Made by a program: the position numbers and the translations under genes. Source: UBA1181 sp963631545 (GTDB lineage: Bacteria > Bacteroidota > Bacteroidia > Bacteroidales > Paludibacteraceae). From it: 64,000 nt of DNA. Positions 18,610 through 28,516 of the stretch are shown piece after piece; within the stretch, counting starts at the first letter, position 1, and each line of letters begins with the position of its first letter. The stretch is from the NCBI GenBank assembly GCA_963631545.1, contig CAVGRN010000003.1:17835-81834 (forward strand), read 5' to 3'. The notes beneath the pieces were generated by a model. It saw nothing but the letters and a program-made list of their open reading frames with translations. It was not told the DNA's origin and did not search any database.

Positions 18610-21225
18610 CTATCCCTTCCCGGTGATGATTCTCTTAATATCATTCAGCTTGTTCAAAGCCTCAAGGGGCGTGAGGTTATTGACGTCGAGGTCAAGAATC
18701 TCGTTGCGAATCTGCGTCAGCACAGGGTCGTCCAACTGGAAGAAACTGAGTTGGAATCCGTCTTTCTGCACAGGTTTAGTACCGATGCTTTTGGTTGATT
18801 CAGACACTTTTGCGTTCCCCTCCTCTAATTGTTTCAGGATTTCATTGGCGCGCTTCACCACATCGTTGGGCAGACCAGCCAACTTCGCCACATGTATTCC
18901 GAAGCTGTGTTCGCTGCCTCCGCGCACCAGTTTTCGCATAAAGATGACTTTCCCGTCCACCTCTTTCACAGACACGTTGTAATTGCGTATCCTCGGGAAG
19001 AGTTTCTCCATCTCGTTCAACTCGTGATAGTGGGTGGCGAAGAGTGTCTTCGCCTTGGCGCGAGGGTTCTCATGGATATACTCCACAATTGCCCAAGCGA
19101 TGGAGATGCCATCGTAGGTGCTTGTGCCTCGCCCCAACTCGTCGAACAGCACGAGGCTTCGCTGCGAAAGGTTGTTGATGATGCCCGCCGCCTCGTTCAT
19201 CTCCACCATAAAGGTCGATTCGCCCATCGAGATATTGTCTGACGCGCCTACGCGGGTGAAAATCTTGTCCACCACACCAATGGATGCCGCCTCGGCAGGC
19301 ACGAAGCAGCCGATTTGAGCCATCAACACAATAAGGGCGGTTTGGCGCAGCAAAGCGGACTTACCTGCCATATTTGGACCCGTGATCATGATGATTTGCT
19401 GGTCGCCACTGTCGAGCAGCAAGTCGTTGGCAATATACGAAGTGCCTAAGGGGAGCTGTTTCTCGATCACGGGGTGCCGTCCCTGTTTGATTTCAATCAC
19501 CTCTGAGTCGTTCACCACAGGGCGCACATACTTGTTTTCCTCTGCCACACGAGCGAAGGAGAGCAGCACGTCCACCTGGGCCACCATATTAGAATTGACT
19601 TGGATGGCTGGTATATACTCCGCCAGTTCGCCCACCAACTCCGAGAATATACGGGCTTCGATCACCAATATTTTCTCCTCCGCACCGAGGATTTTCTCTT
19701 CGTATTCCTTCAGTTCGGGTGTTATGTAACGCTCGCCGTTGGTGAGTGTCTGCTTGCGGATCCACTCTTGCGGCACTTTGTCTTTGTGTGTGTTGCGCAC
19801 CTCAATATAGTAACCGAAAACCTTATTATAGGAGATCTTCAGACTTGGGATGCCGGTCTGTTCCGCCTCGCGCTGTTGTATTTGGAGGAGGAAATCCTTA
19901 CCTGAATAAGCGATGTTGCGCAGTTCGTCGAGTTCGGCATCCACGCCTTGGGCGATGACGCCGCCCTTATTCACCAAAGCCGGCGGATCGGGTTGGATGG
20001 TGCGAGCGATTTTTTCACGAATATTCGGGCAGGGATTGATTTGTTCACCAATGCGGCGCAGGGCCTCGTTGTCAGCGGCAAGGCACGCCTCTTTGATGGG
20101 CAACAAAGCAGCAAGGGCTGTTTTGAGTTGCACCACCTCGCGTGGCGAGATGCGCCCCACTGCCACCTTCGAGATGAGCCGCTCCAAGTCGCCAATCGAC
20201 GTCATTTGAGACATAAGCGTCTCCTTCAAATCTATTTCCTTGAAGAATGTTTCCACCATTTCAAGACGCTCGTTGATGGGACGCACATCTTTCAAAGGGA
20301 AGGCGATCCAGCGTTTCAGCAGGCGTGCGCCCATAGGGGTGATGGTGCGGTCGATGATGTCGGCAAGGGTTTTGCCCTCATCGTGCAAAGTGCCATAGAG
20401 TTCGAGGTTGCGGATGGTGAAGCGGTCGAGCCACACGTAGCGATCCTCTTCGATGCGTGAGAGGTGCGTGATGTGGCCGATTTGCGTGTGCTGCGTCAAG
20501 TCCAAGTAGTGGAGAATCGCTCCCGAGGCGATGATACCCAATGTAAGTTCCTGCACGCCGAACCCTTTCAGACTGGACGTCTCGAAATGTTTCAGAAGTC
20601 GCTCGGTAGCCGTTTCCGTGGTGAAAACCCAATCGTCCAACTCGAAAGTACAGAATTTTGAATTGAAGTGGGATTCGAAATCCGCCCGTTTGCTACGTTC
20701 AAAAAGCACCTCCTTGGGGTTCATACTGTTGAGGAGTTTGTCTACATAGTCGAACGTGCCTTCGGCGGTGAGGAACTCGCCCGTAGAGATGTCAAGGAAT
20801 GCCACACCCACCTTCTTTGTGGTGATATGCACGCAAGCGAGGAAGTTATTTTCCTTGTAATTCAGCACATTATCACTGGTGGTTACGCCTGGGGTTACCA
20901 CCTCCGTAACGCCTCGCTTAACGGTTTTGGTAGTGAGTTTCGGGTCTTCCAACTGGTCGCAGATAGCCACACGCTTGCCGGCACGCACCAGTTTAGGCAG
21001 GTATGTGTCCAAAGCGTGGTGTGGGAAACCAGCCAATTCGACGGAACTGGCCGCTCCGTTGGCACGTTTGGTGAGGGTGATGCCCAAAATCTCGGATGCA
21101 GTAACGGCATCCTCTAAAAAAGTCTCGTAGAAATCGCCCACACGAAAAAGCAGGATTGCATCAGGGTGTTGTTTTTTCACCTCGAAATACTGTTTCATCA
21201 TCGGGGTTTCAACCACTTTCGCCAT
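18610..21225 (-). CDS. mutS: DNA mismatch repair protein MutS
   Basis: The 871-residue product binds mispaired bases and small loops and starts methyl-directed repair with MutL. The mismatch-reading motif F-Y-E is at residues 32-34 (GDFYETF). Walker A GPNMAGKS is at 616-623 and Walker B DELGRG at 695-700, followed by STYDG and the ATPase domain. The length matches E. coli MutS (853), and the C-terminus carries the tetramer-type tail. It follows the sigma-54-type regulator by 17 bases on the same strand, so they are probably co-transcribed. mutL is not in the window. Confidence 0.98.
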   Translation of the reverse strand: MAKVVETPMMKQYFEVKKQHPDAILLFRVGDFYETFLEDAVTASEILGITLTKRANGAASSVELAGFPHHALDTYLPKLVRAGKRVAICDQLEDPKLTTKTVKRGVTEVVTPGVTTSDNVLNYKENNFLACVHITTKKVGVAFLDISTGEFLTAEGTFDYVDKLLNSMNPKEVLFERSKRADFESHFNSKFCTFELDDWVFTTETATERLLKHFETSSLKGFGVQELTLGIIASGAILHYLDLTQHTQIGHITHLSRIEEDRYVWLDRFTIRNLELYGTLHDEGKTLADIIDRTITPMGARLLKRWIAFPLKDVRPINERLEMVETFFKEIDLKETLMSQMTSIGDLERLISKVAVGRISPREVVQLKTALAALLPIKEACLAADNEALRRIGEQINPCPNIREKIARTIQPDPPALVNKGGVIAQGVDAELDELRNIAYSGKDFLLQIQQREAEQTGIPSLKISYNKVFGYYIEVRNTHKDKVPQEWIRKQTLTNGERYITPELKEYEEKILGAEEKILVIEARIFSELVGELAEYIPAIQVNSNMVAQVDVLLSFARVAEENKYVRPVVNDSEVIEIKQGRHPVIEKQLPLGTSYIANDLLLDSGDQQIIMITGPNMAGKSALLRQTALIVLMAQIGCFVPAEAASIGVVDKIFTRVGASDNISMGESTFMVEMNEAAGIINNLSQRSLVLFDELGRGTSTYDGISIAWAIVEYIHENPRAKAKTLFATHYHELNEMEKLFPRIRNYNVSVKEVDGKVIFMRKLVRGGSEHSFGIHVAKLAGLPNDVVKRANEILKQLEEGNAKVSESTKSIGTKPVQKDGFQLSFFQLDDPVLTQIRNEILDLDVNNLTPLEALNKLNDIKRIITGKG

Positions 21226-21242
21226 ATATTTTTATCAGTTTT

Positions 21243-22406
21243 CTAAAAGTTTGGGGAGGCGTACATTTTGATGTCGTCTGCCGAGATGGTTTTTCCGCAA
21301 AGGATGATGACGCGCTCCACCACATTGCGCAGTTCGCGCACATTACCGCTCCAACGGTAGGTTTTGAGTTCCTCCATTGCCTCGGGAGAGAATTCCTTTG
21401 CGGGGATGCCCTGCTCTTCGCAGATCAACTCACAGAAGTGGCTCACCAAGAGAGGGATGTCCTCCAACCTTTCGCGCAAGGGCGGCACCGTCACGGGTAT
21501 GACGCTCAGCCTGTGGTAAAGGTCTTCGCGGAATCTGCCGGCCTCGATTTCCTTTTTCAGATCTTTGTTGGTGGCGGCAAACACACGCACATCCACTTTT
21601 ATCACCTTGTCGCTGCCCACGCGCGTCAGTTCTTTCTCCTGCAGCACTCGCAGCACTTTGGTTTGGGCGGCAAGACTCATATCGCCCACCTCATCTAAAA
21701 AGATGGTGCCGCCATCTGCCTGCTCAAATTTTCCTATCCGTTGTTTCACCGCCGAGGTGAATGCTCCTTTTTCATGTCCAAACAACTCGCTTTCAATCAG
21801 TTCCGTTGGTATTGCCGCACAATTGACCTCCACAAACGGTGCGTTGCATCGGTTGCTCAATTCGTAGAGCAGCATTGCCACCACCTCCTTGCCTGTTCCG
21901 TTTTCTCCCGTGATGAGAACGCGGGCATCGGTAGGCGCCACACGCTCCACCACACTGCGTAGGTGCTGCATGGCGGGGGAGTCGCCCACCATCTTCATCT
22001 TGCGCGACACTTTACGCTTCAGCGTCTTGGTTTCCTGCACGAGGGAGCGATGATCCAGGCCGTTTCGCACACACACGAGGATGCGGTTGAGGTCGAGCGG
22101 CTTCTCGATGAAATCGAACGCACCTTTTTTGATGCACTCCACCGCAGTATCGACGGAGCCATGACCCGAAATCATCACGACAGTCTGCTCGGGATAATCC
22201 TCCATGATTTTGGTCAGGACTTCAACGCCGTCCATCTTCGGCATTTTGATGTCGCAAAACACCAAGTCATATTTGTTATTTTTCAGAAGTTCCAAGCCAA
22301 CGATACCGTCCTCTGCCAATTCAATAGTGTAGCCTTCAAACTCTAACACATCTTTTAAGGCATTTCGTATGCTTCGTTCATCGTCGATGATTAAAAGTTT
22401 CGCCAT
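21243..22406 (-). CDS. NtrC-family response regulator lacking a DNA-binding domain
   Basis: The order is a receiver domain (residues 1-115, phospho-acceptor Asp52 in CDIKMPKMDG) and a sigma-54 AAA+ domain (about 140-365) with Walker A GENGTGKE at 167-174, Walker B GGTIFLDE at 232-239 and arginine-finger region FREDLYHRL. The sigma-54 contact loop reads GAFTSA (214-219), not the usual GAFTGA. The protein ends about 20 residues after the AAA+ helical lid (NVRELRNVVERV), so the C-terminal Fis-type helix-turn-helix of NtrC is absent. Family members of this shape may act without specific enhancer binding. No histidine kinase is adjacent. Its neighbours are mutS downstream and the DUF3108 gene upstream. 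Confidence 0.9.
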   Translation of the reverse strand: MAKLLIIDDERSIRNALKDVLEFEGYTIELAEDGIVGLELLKNNKYDLVFCDIKMPKMDGVEVLTKIMEDYPEQTVVMISGHGSVDTAVECIKKGAFDFIEKPLDLNRILVCVRNGLDHRSLVQETKTLKRKVSRKMKMVGDSPAMQHLRSVVERVAPTDARVLITGENGTGKEVVAMLLYELSNRCNAPFVEVNCAAIPTELIESELFGHEKGAFTSAVKQRIGKFEQADGGTIFLDEVGDMSLAAQTKVLRVLQEKELTRVGSDKVIKVDVRVFAATNKDLKKEIEAGRFREDLYHRLSVIPVTVPPLRERLEDIPLLVSHFCELICEEQGIPAKEFSPEAMEELKTYRWSGNVRELRNVVERVIILCGKTISADDIKMYASPNF

Positions 22407-22434
22407 AATATTCCGATTCGGTTTATTCTTGCCG

Positions 22435-23247
22435 CTACTTGGTGATAAGCGCGGAGAAAGGATATTTAGTGTTTTTCACAGATTCGAGCATCACCTTTAC
22501 TGAACCCACCTTGATTTTCGTTTCGATGTAAAGCGGCACGTGGTTGTCGTCGTCGGAGACATAGATAGCCATGTCGTCCTCGTTTTTGAACAAATCGCCC
22601 GTAATCAGTTTAGGTACAAATTTTAGTGCCTTATATTTCTTTTTATTTCGCAGCTTGATGTCCTGTTTTCCTCGGTAGGTCAGTCCCAAATTATACACCT
22701 GGTCATCGAAAAGTAGGTTGAAAGGAACGAGCGTACCGACAGAGATTTTAGAAACTTCAAGGCTTCGGAACCGATAACAAGTGGTGATGAGGTCGAACAC
22801 GTCTGCGGCGATATTCAGCGAATCCGTCGAGAGTTTTCCCCGTTTATTCCAATTCCAGCGCACGATGGGATCTTCGGAATAGTCGAAGTGGTAACGGCGG
22901 TCGCAAAAATAGGAATCCTCATACTTCACCTCCTTGTAGAAGCGAGGCATAAGTTCCTGCGGTGTTACGGTTACAGAGAATGTATCGCGGATGCGATAGA
23001 AACTATCAAACGAACGCACCGTGTTGCCAGCAAGCCGCAAGAAGTAGAGTTGCTCGCCGTCCACATTCTTAGTGGAAACGGAGAACTGCACATCACCCGC
23101 ATGTATCCAGATAAAGCCAAGGTTATAATAGACGTTGTACACGGCCACCTCGCCTGCCTTGAAAGCAGGCTCGTTTTTGTACGGCACTTTCGCAAAGGCC
23201 GACACGGCACAGGCGAAGCAGAAAAGAATGATTAGTATCTTCCTCAT
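22435..23247 (-). CDS. DUF3108 family secreted protein
   Basis: About 270 residues. I start at MRKILIILF (23247), because the signal peptide MRKILIILFCFACAVSAFA follows directly; the frame extends four codons further. The body is the DUF3108 type: GEVAVYNVYYNLGFIWIHAG near the mature N-terminus and a beta-rich domain with Y-x-x-R-D-x-F motifs. The family is exported to the periplasm or outer membrane, and its function is unknown. It lies in the minus-strand run between the signal peptidase gene and the sigma-54-type regulator. Confidence 0.85.
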   Translation of the reverse strand: MRKILIILFCFACAVSAFAKVPYKNEPAFKAGEVAVYNVYYNLGFIWIHAGDVQFSVSTKNVDGEQLYFLRLAGNTVRSFDSFYRIRDTFSVTVTPQELMPRFYKEVKYEDSYFCDRRYHFDYSEDPIVRWNWNKRGKLSTDSLNIAADVFDLITTCYRFRSLEVSKISVGTLVPFNLLFDDQVYNLGLTYRGKQDIKLRNKKKYKALKFVPKLITGDLFKNEDDMAIYVSDDDNHVPLYIETKIKVGSVKVMLESVKNTKYPFSALITK

Positions 23248-23303
23248 AACCAAAAACAAATATTGGTTTCACCACCCGACACCGTCTACAACGAGCGGTT
23301 GCA

Positions 23304-24776
23304 TCAGTCAGGATGAACCATTGTAAAGAGTCTCTCCCAACGGATTGACGCTGGGAACGACTTATCCTCGTCCAACGAAAGCCAGATAAAGATAGGCTTC
23401 CCGACGATGTGATTTTCGGGAACAAAACCCCAGTAGCGCGAGTCGGATGAGTTGTGGCGGTTGTCGCCCATCATCCAATAATAATTCATCTTGAATGTGT
23501 ACGAGTCGGCCGCCGCACCATTAATGTAGATGACGCTGTCGCGCACCTCCAAGTCATTGAGTTCGTAGTTGCGGATAATGGTTTCGTACAGCGGTAAGTT
23601 GTCTGCGTCCAAAGCAACCGTCGCACCTGCCTGCGGAATCCAAAGCGGACCGTAATCGTCTCGCGTCCAACCGTCCCGACGTTCGTACGGGAATGTTTTT
23701 CCACCCAACTCGACAGGCTCCTTCTTGACGGAACGAATCGACTCTTTCGACTTCAGCATTTCGCAAGCCTCGGCCGTGAGCGGCAGGCGGTAGACAAGAC
23801 TCAACACGCCCGTAGAATCTTTGTAGCCCATATTTTCGAGAAACTCCAAACCGCCCATCTCATTGTTAATCAGCACTCTGTCATCCTCGCGCACGTGCGC
23901 CGCCTCAAACAGGGCCTTGCTAATGGGTTGCGAAGTCTCCACAAAATAGTTGAATTGCAGGGTTTTGATATCTTCGGTAGGCACGCCATTGATTTGCACC
24001 AATCCATCCACCACGCTGAGCGTGTCGCCTGGCAGTGCCACGCAACGCTTCACATAGTTCTCCCGTCGGTCGACAGGTCGTGCGACAATCGCACCAAATT
24101 TGTCCGGATTCTGCCATACATAATCGCGACCATAGGCATTCACCATTGCGTAATAGTCTTGGTTGGGGGCATTCAGCGCGACGGTATCGCCAGCGGGATA
24201 GTTGAACACCACAATATCGTTTCGTTTCACATCACCAAAACCTTTGAGACGTTTATATTCCCATTGAGGAGAATCAATGTACGACTTCGTATTGAAGAAC
24301 GGCATGGTATGCTGCGCAAGTGGGAAAGAAAGCGGCGTCATAGGCTCGCGCGGACCGTAGCTCACCTTGCTCACGAAAAGGAAATCGCCCACAAGAAGCG
24401 TTTTCTCCAAAGATGGGGATGGAATCTTATAATTCTGGAAGAAATAAAGATTGATGATGTAAACAGCCACCAAGGCAAAAACGATGGCATCCACCCACTC
24501 TGCCACCTTGCGGAGGACGGGATTTTTAGTCTGTTTCCACGCACCCCAAGGCACATACTTCGTGATGTAGATGTCCCAAACCACAGGTATCAGCAGCCAC
24601 AGCCACCAAGCACCCGACCAGCAGAAGAAGAATACCACGAGGGCTGCCACCAAGGCGAACTTCACCCACTGCGAAGGCTTCGCCATCCTGACACGCTCAG
24701 AGAAAATCTTTCCCTTCAAATCAGCGTAACTCACATCTTTTTTATTAGATGATGCGCCATTCTCTGCCATAGACAT
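23304..24776 (-). CDS. lepB: Signal peptidase I
   Basis: This inner-membrane protease removes signal peptides from exported proteins. Two hydrophobic segments lie near residues 37-70 and 95-112. The catalytic Ser is in IPSPSLEKTL (about Ser122) and the general-base Lys in YVKRCVALPGDTL (about Lys243). The box E motif MGDNRHNSSDSRYWG lies near residue 440. At 490 residues it is much longer than E. coli-independent Gram-positive forms; the extra length is an insertion of about 150 residues between the catalytic Lys and box E, as is common in this phylum. MAENGASSN, two codons in, is an alternative start. dapB is 9 bases upstream, so the two form an operon. Confidence 0.95.
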   Translation of the reverse strand: MSMAENGASSNKKDVSYADLKGKIFSERVRMAKPSQWVKFALVAALVVFFFCWSGAWWLWLLIPVVWDIYITKYVPWGAWKQTKNPVLRKVAEWVDAIVFALVAVYIINLYFFQNYKIPSPSLEKTLLVGDFLFVSKVSYGPREPMTPLSFPLAQHTMPFFNTKSYIDSPQWEYKRLKGFGDVKRNDIVVFNYPAGDTVALNAPNQDYYAMVNAYGRDYVWQNPDKFGAIVARPVDRRENYVKRCVALPGDTLSVVDGLVQINGVPTEDIKTLQFNYFVETSQPISKALFEAAHVREDDRVLINNEMGGLEFLENMGYKDSTGVLSLVYRLPLTAEACEMLKSKESIRSVKKEPVELGGKTFPYERRDGWTRDDYGPLWIPQAGATVALDADNLPLYETIIRNYELNDLEVRDSVIYINGAAADSYTFKMNYYWMMGDNRHNSSDSRYWGFVPENHIVGKPIFIWLSLDEDKSFPASIRWERLFTMVHPD

Positions 24777-24785
24777 TCTTTGCTT

Positions 24786-25502
24786 TTATTTTAAGAACTC
24801 AAACAAGTCCGACATTCCCAACAATCCTTTTTTTCCTGCCGTGTACTCCGCAGCCACCACAGCGCCAAGGGCGAATCCCTCTCGGCTCTTCGCATCGTGG
24901 GTTATGGTGATGGAATCAACATCACTATCATACTTAATCGTGTGGATGCCAGGCACTTCGCCTTCGCGGATAGACTTAATAGCAAGGTCGGTAGGCACTT
25001 CTTCAACCTCCTTTGTCCATTTCGTCTTGCGGTCGATATTCTCAAGGATTCCCTCAGCCAAAGTGATGGCGGTGCCGCTTGGAGCGTCCAATTTGTGTAT
25101 GTGGTGCACCTCTGTCATCTCTACGTTGTAGCTGTCGAAGCGGTTCATCAACTTTGCCAGATATTTATTTACTGCCATAAACACATTCACACCTATGCTG
25201 AAGTTGGACGAGCGGAACAACGTGTGGTTCCCTTTTTTCAGTTCGTCCATTACATCGGCAGTATCCCAGCCCGTGGTGCCTACCACCACTGGCACGTTGG
25301 CTTTGAAGCACTTACGGACATTGGCAACCGCCGTATCGGGGCGTGTGAACTCAATGGCGACATCCGCAGATTTGAACCTATCCGACTCAAAATCCTCAAG
25401 GTTGTTGATATCAATTGTGGCGACAATCTCGTGTCCCCTGTTTTTTGCGATTTTCTCGATGGCTTTACCCATCTTACCATATCCAATCAAAGCGATTTTC
25501 AT
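24786..25502 (-). CDS. dapB: 4-hydroxy-tetrahydrodipicolinate reductase
   Basis: It reduces hydroxy-tetrahydrodipicolinate with NAD(P)H in lysine and diaminopimelate synthesis. The Rossmann start MKIALIGYGKMGKAIE fixes the start at 25502; seven codons of open frame upstream lack family features. The catalytic EVHHIHKLDAPSGTA motif contains the His and Lys of the active site. At 238 residues it has normal length. It heads a tight pair with signal peptidase I. No other dap gene is nearby. Confidence 0.97.
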   Translation of the reverse strand: MKIALIGYGKMGKAIEKIAKNRGHEIVATIDINNLEDFESDRFKSADVAIEFTRPDTAVANVRKCFKANVPVVVGTTGWDTADVMDELKKGNHTLFRSSNFSIGVNVFMAVNKYLAKLMNRFDSYNVEMTEVHHIHKLDAPSGTAITLAEGILENIDRKTKWTKEVEEVPTDLAIKSIREGEVPGIHTIKYDSDVDSITITHDAKSREGFALGAVVAAEYTAGKKGLLGMSDLFEFLK

Positions 25503-25584
25503 ATCTACACATCTATTAGTCAAGAAGTTCCGCAGTCAAAACGAAGAAGAACCTCGTATATTTTTTTAAATTGAAAATTCAGAA

Positions 25585-26448
25585 TCAAAGATCCTCATAG
25601 TCGATGGAGAACGTGTCGCCATCCTTCATATTGCCACGTTGCACACCCTTCTTCAGCCAACGCGAACGCTGTTCGGACGTGCCGTGGTTGAACGATTCTG
25701 GCACAGTGTAGCCGTATGCCTGTTTTTGGAGATAGTCGTCGCCGATTTTCGCAGCAATGGCAAGTCCCTCTTCAATGTCGCCATCCTCCAACGAGTTGAA
25801 CATTTTATTGTCGTGGTAAGCCCAAACGCCAGCGTAGAAGTCCGCCTGCAACTCCAAGCGCACGCTGATTTTGTTTGACTCTGTCTCCGAAACGGATGAC
25901 TGTCGGTTATGTGCGTCTTGCAATGTACCGAGGAGGTACTGCACGTGGTGCCCCACCTCATGTGCGATGACGTATGCGTAGGCAAAATCGCCGGCAGTGC
26001 CAAATTGGCTTTTCATCGTGGTGAAAAACTCCAAATCGATATAGACGGTTTGGTCGCCCGAGCAGTAGAACGGACCAGTAGACGAAGTCGCGCTACCGCA
26101 GCCAGAGTTCACGTTCCCGTGGAAAAGCACAAGTTGAGGGGCTTCGTAGGTTTTGCCCATCTTCTCGAATTGGTCGGTCCAGACATCCTCCGTGCCGGCA
26201 AGGATTTGTTTGGCGAAAGTAGCAAGTTCCTCCTCCTCGGCGGAAGGCTCGTAGCCATTGCCTGTTGTCTGCGTGGTCCCGGCATTCTGCACCACCGTGG
26301 TTGCCACTTGCGAGAGGTCGCCCCCCGACACAAAATAGGTGATAAGCGCGACAACAATCAGTCCGCCGATACCCATACCCGATTTAGAAGTACCACCTCT
26401 ACGGCGGTCGTCCACGTTAGAGCTTTCCCTTCTTCCTGTTAGTTTCAT
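25585..26448 (-). CDS. YpfJ-like neutral zinc metallopeptidase
   Basis: A 287-residue membrane-anchored peptidase of the YpfJ/KPN_02809 family. The N-terminus is basic (RRESSNVDDRRRG), then comes one membrane segment (GLIVVALITYFV, about 28-42). The metal motif HEVGHHVQ lies near residue 165, followed by E-L-Q-A-D-F-Y-A-G-V-W, where the downstream Glu/Asp is the third ligand. An S-G-C-G-S-A-T segment typical of the family is also present. Substrates are unknown. It lies between gpmI and dapB on the same strand, but gpmI has its own terminator, so transcription probably starts anew here. Confidence 0.9.
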   Translation of the reverse strand: MKLTGRRESSNVDDRRRGGTSKSGMGIGGLIVVALITYFVSGGDLSQVATTVVQNAGTTQTTGNGYEPSAEEEELATFAKQILAGTEDVWTDQFEKMGKTYEAPQLVLFHGNVNSGCGSATSSTGPFYCSGDQTVYIDLEFFTTMKSQFGTAGDFAYAYVIAHEVGHHVQYLLGTLQDAHNRQSSVSETESNKISVRLELQADFYAGVWAYHDNKMFNSLEDGDIEEGLAIAAKIGDDYLQKQAYGYTVPESFNHGTSEQRSRWLKKGVQRGNMKDGDTFSIDYEDL

Positions 26449-26532
26449 ATTTCCTTTTTATTATTTTCAGAAATGATATTTACCAAATTGTCCAAAGGTA
26501 AGGAATTATGCGGAAAAATTCAACCTCCGCCA

Positions 26533-26573
26533 CAAAAAAAGCGAGCCAGAGACCATCGATGGTTCTGGCTCAC
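26533..26573 (-). terminator. Terminator of the gpmI transcription unit
   Basis: GAGCCAGA and TCTGGCTC arms enclose an inner CCATCGATGG palindrome, giving a long hairpin followed on the minus strand by seven T. It is 24 bases past the gpmI stop. Confidence 0.85.
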
Positions 26574-26596
26574 TTGGTTATAAACTAAAACACAGA

Positions 26597-28138
26597 TTAT
26601 TGTTGAATCAGGTTTTCGCCCGTCATCTCGGCAGGTTGAGGGATGCCCATAAGAGCCAAAATGGAAGGAGCGACATCAGCCAATTTTCCGTTTTTCACCT
26701 TGGCAGCGGCATTTGAGCCGATGTAGACGAATGGAACAGGGTTGAGCGAATGGGCAGTGTTAGGCGTGCCATCTGGGTTGATGGCGTGGTCGCAGTTGCC
26801 GTGGTCGGCGATGATAATCACCTCATAACCATTTGATTTGCAAGCCTCAACAGTATCCTTCACGCACTCATCGATGGCGGTAACCGCTTTTTGTATGGCT
26901 GGGTAGATGCCGGTGTGTCCCACCATATCGCCGTTGGCGTAGTTCACCACAATCCAGTCATATTTCTTCTCTCCAATAGCGGCAACAAGTTTGTCTTTCA
27001 CCTCGTATGCGCTCATCTCTGGCTTCAAATCGTATGTAGCGACCTTTGGCGAAGGCACCAAGATACGGTCTTCATTCTCGAACGGAGCCTCACGACCGCC
27101 GTTGAAGAAGAATGTAACGTGCGCATATTTCTCCGTCTCGGCAATGTGCAGTTGTTTCAAGCCCTTGGCAGAGACCACTTCGCCGAGAGTGTTCGTAACA
27201 TTCTCTTTGTTGAAGAGGATGTGTACGCCGGTGAACGAAGAGTCGTAAGGCGTCATACAATAGTATTGCAGTCCCTTGATGGTGTGCATACCAGCCTCTG
27301 GCATATCTTGTTGGGTAAGTACGATGGTCAACTCCTTAGCACGGTCGTTTCTGTAATTGAAGAAGATAACCACGTCGCCCTCTTGGATGGTTCCGACTGG
27401 CTTTCCGGCAGCGTCCACGCGGGCGATTGGCTTAATGAATTCATCCGTAACACCCTCAGTGTAAGACTCTTCCATAGCCTTTACCATATCTGTGCTTGGC
27501 TTACCCTTGCCGTCGATCAGCAAATCGTAAGCCTCCTTGATGCGCTCCCAACGTTTGTCGCGGTCCATTGCGTAGAAACGGCCGACGATGGAAGCGATTT
27601 TTCCTGTGTTGGCAGCCAACACCTTCTCCAACTGCTCGATGAAACCCTTTCCGCTCTTAGGGTCGGTGTCGCGGCCATCCATAAAACAGTGGACGAACGT
27701 CTTGTCCAAACCATATTCCTTGGAAATCTCAACCAACTTGAACAAATGGTCTAACGAAGAGTGCACGCCACCGTTGGAAACCAATCCCATAAAGTGGATT
27801 TGCTTACCATTCTCCTTTGCGTAAGAGAAAGCGTTTTTGATCTCTGGGTTCTGTAGAATGGAGTTGTCGCGGCAAGCCATATTGATTTTCACCAAATCCT
27901 GGTAAACGACACGTCCGCCACCGATGTTCAAGTGTCCCACCTCAGAGTTTCCCATCTGTCCGTCGGGCAAACCAACATACTCTCCGCAAGCCTGCAGCTG
28001 CGAGTGTGGGTAACTCTTCATCAGATAATCCCAATAGGGGGTTGGTGTGGAAGCAATCGCATCCGACTTTGTTCCGTCTCCGATTCCCCAACCATCGAGG
28101 ATCATCAGCAATACCTTTTTATTCATTTCAGTATTCAT
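26597..28138 (-). CDS. gpmI: 2,3-bisphosphoglycerate-independent phosphoglycerate mutase
   Basis: It interconverts 3- and 2-phosphoglycerate in glycolysis using two manganese ions and a phosphoserine intermediate. The catalytic Ser65 sits in QMGNSEVGHLNIGGGR, the N-terminal metal site is in MILDGWGIGD, and the alkaline-phosphatase-type C-terminal ligands are in IIADHGNCDH and NTAHSLNPVPFV. At 513 residues it has typical family length. It is the last gene of the run that begins at the small lipoprotein gene (31481) and ends in a terminator. Confidence 0.97.
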   Translation of the reverse strand: MNTEMNKKVLLMILDGWGIGDGTKSDAIASTPTPYWDYLMKSYPHSQLQACGEYVGLPDGQMGNSEVGHLNIGGGRVVYQDLVKINMACRDNSILQNPEIKNAFSYAKENGKQIHFMGLVSNGGVHSSLDHLFKLVEISKEYGLDKTFVHCFMDGRDTDPKSGKGFIEQLEKVLAANTGKIASIVGRFYAMDRDKRWERIKEAYDLLIDGKGKPSTDMVKAMEESYTEGVTDEFIKPIARVDAAGKPVGTIQEGDVVIFFNYRNDRAKELTIVLTQQDMPEAGMHTIKGLQYYCMTPYDSSFTGVHILFNKENVTNTLGEVVSAKGLKQLHIAETEKYAHVTFFFNGGREAPFENEDRILVPSPKVATYDLKPEMSAYEVKDKLVAAIGEKKYDWIVVNYANGDMVGHTGIYPAIQKAVTAIDECVKDTVEACKSNGYEVIIIADHGNCDHAINPDGTPNTAHSLNPVPFVYIGSNAAAKVKNGKLADVAPSILALMGIPQPAEMTGENLIQQ

Positions 28139-28162
28139 TTTATAAAATTGATTTTCAAACGA

Positions 28163-28444
28163 TTATTGTAACTCCTCATAACTCACCTCTTCAGACATCG
28201 CTTTGAATCTCCGCATCCGAAGCACACCTTGCTCGCTTTGCGGGTGGAACACCTCCTGCGATTGCTCGCCACTATCATCGTCCACAAAAGATGACGCTGC
28301 GGATTGATTCTTTTTCGGGAACAAGCGGCGGAAGAAGCCCACCACGGCGGTCTTGACTTTCAACAAAAACACCACCAACGCTCCTCCTACCACCAAAAGC
28401 AGGATGAGCAGGAATGCCAGAATCGCAAAAATCAATCCACCCAT
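28163..28444 (-). CDS. DUF4834 family small membrane protein
   Basis: A 93-residue protein with an N-terminal membrane segment (FAILAFLLILLLVVGGALVVFLL), then a basic stretch (FFRRLFPKKN) and an acidic, disordered-looking tail ending in VSYEELQ. It matches the Bacteroidota DUF4834 pattern, whose function is unknown. It lies between ftsE and gpmI on the same strand, 24 bases before gpmI. Confidence 0.75.
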   Translation of the reverse strand: MGGLIFAILAFLLILLLVVGGALVVFLLKVKTAVVGFFRRLFPKKNQSAASSFVDDDSGEQSQEVFHPQSEQGVLRMRRFKAMSEEVSYEELQ

Positions 28445-28516
28445 ATCTCTCTAATTAGAAGTTTCAAACCTAAGGTCAAAATCGGCAATGTGGGAGTTTC
28501 GGCTCACCCCAAAAGG

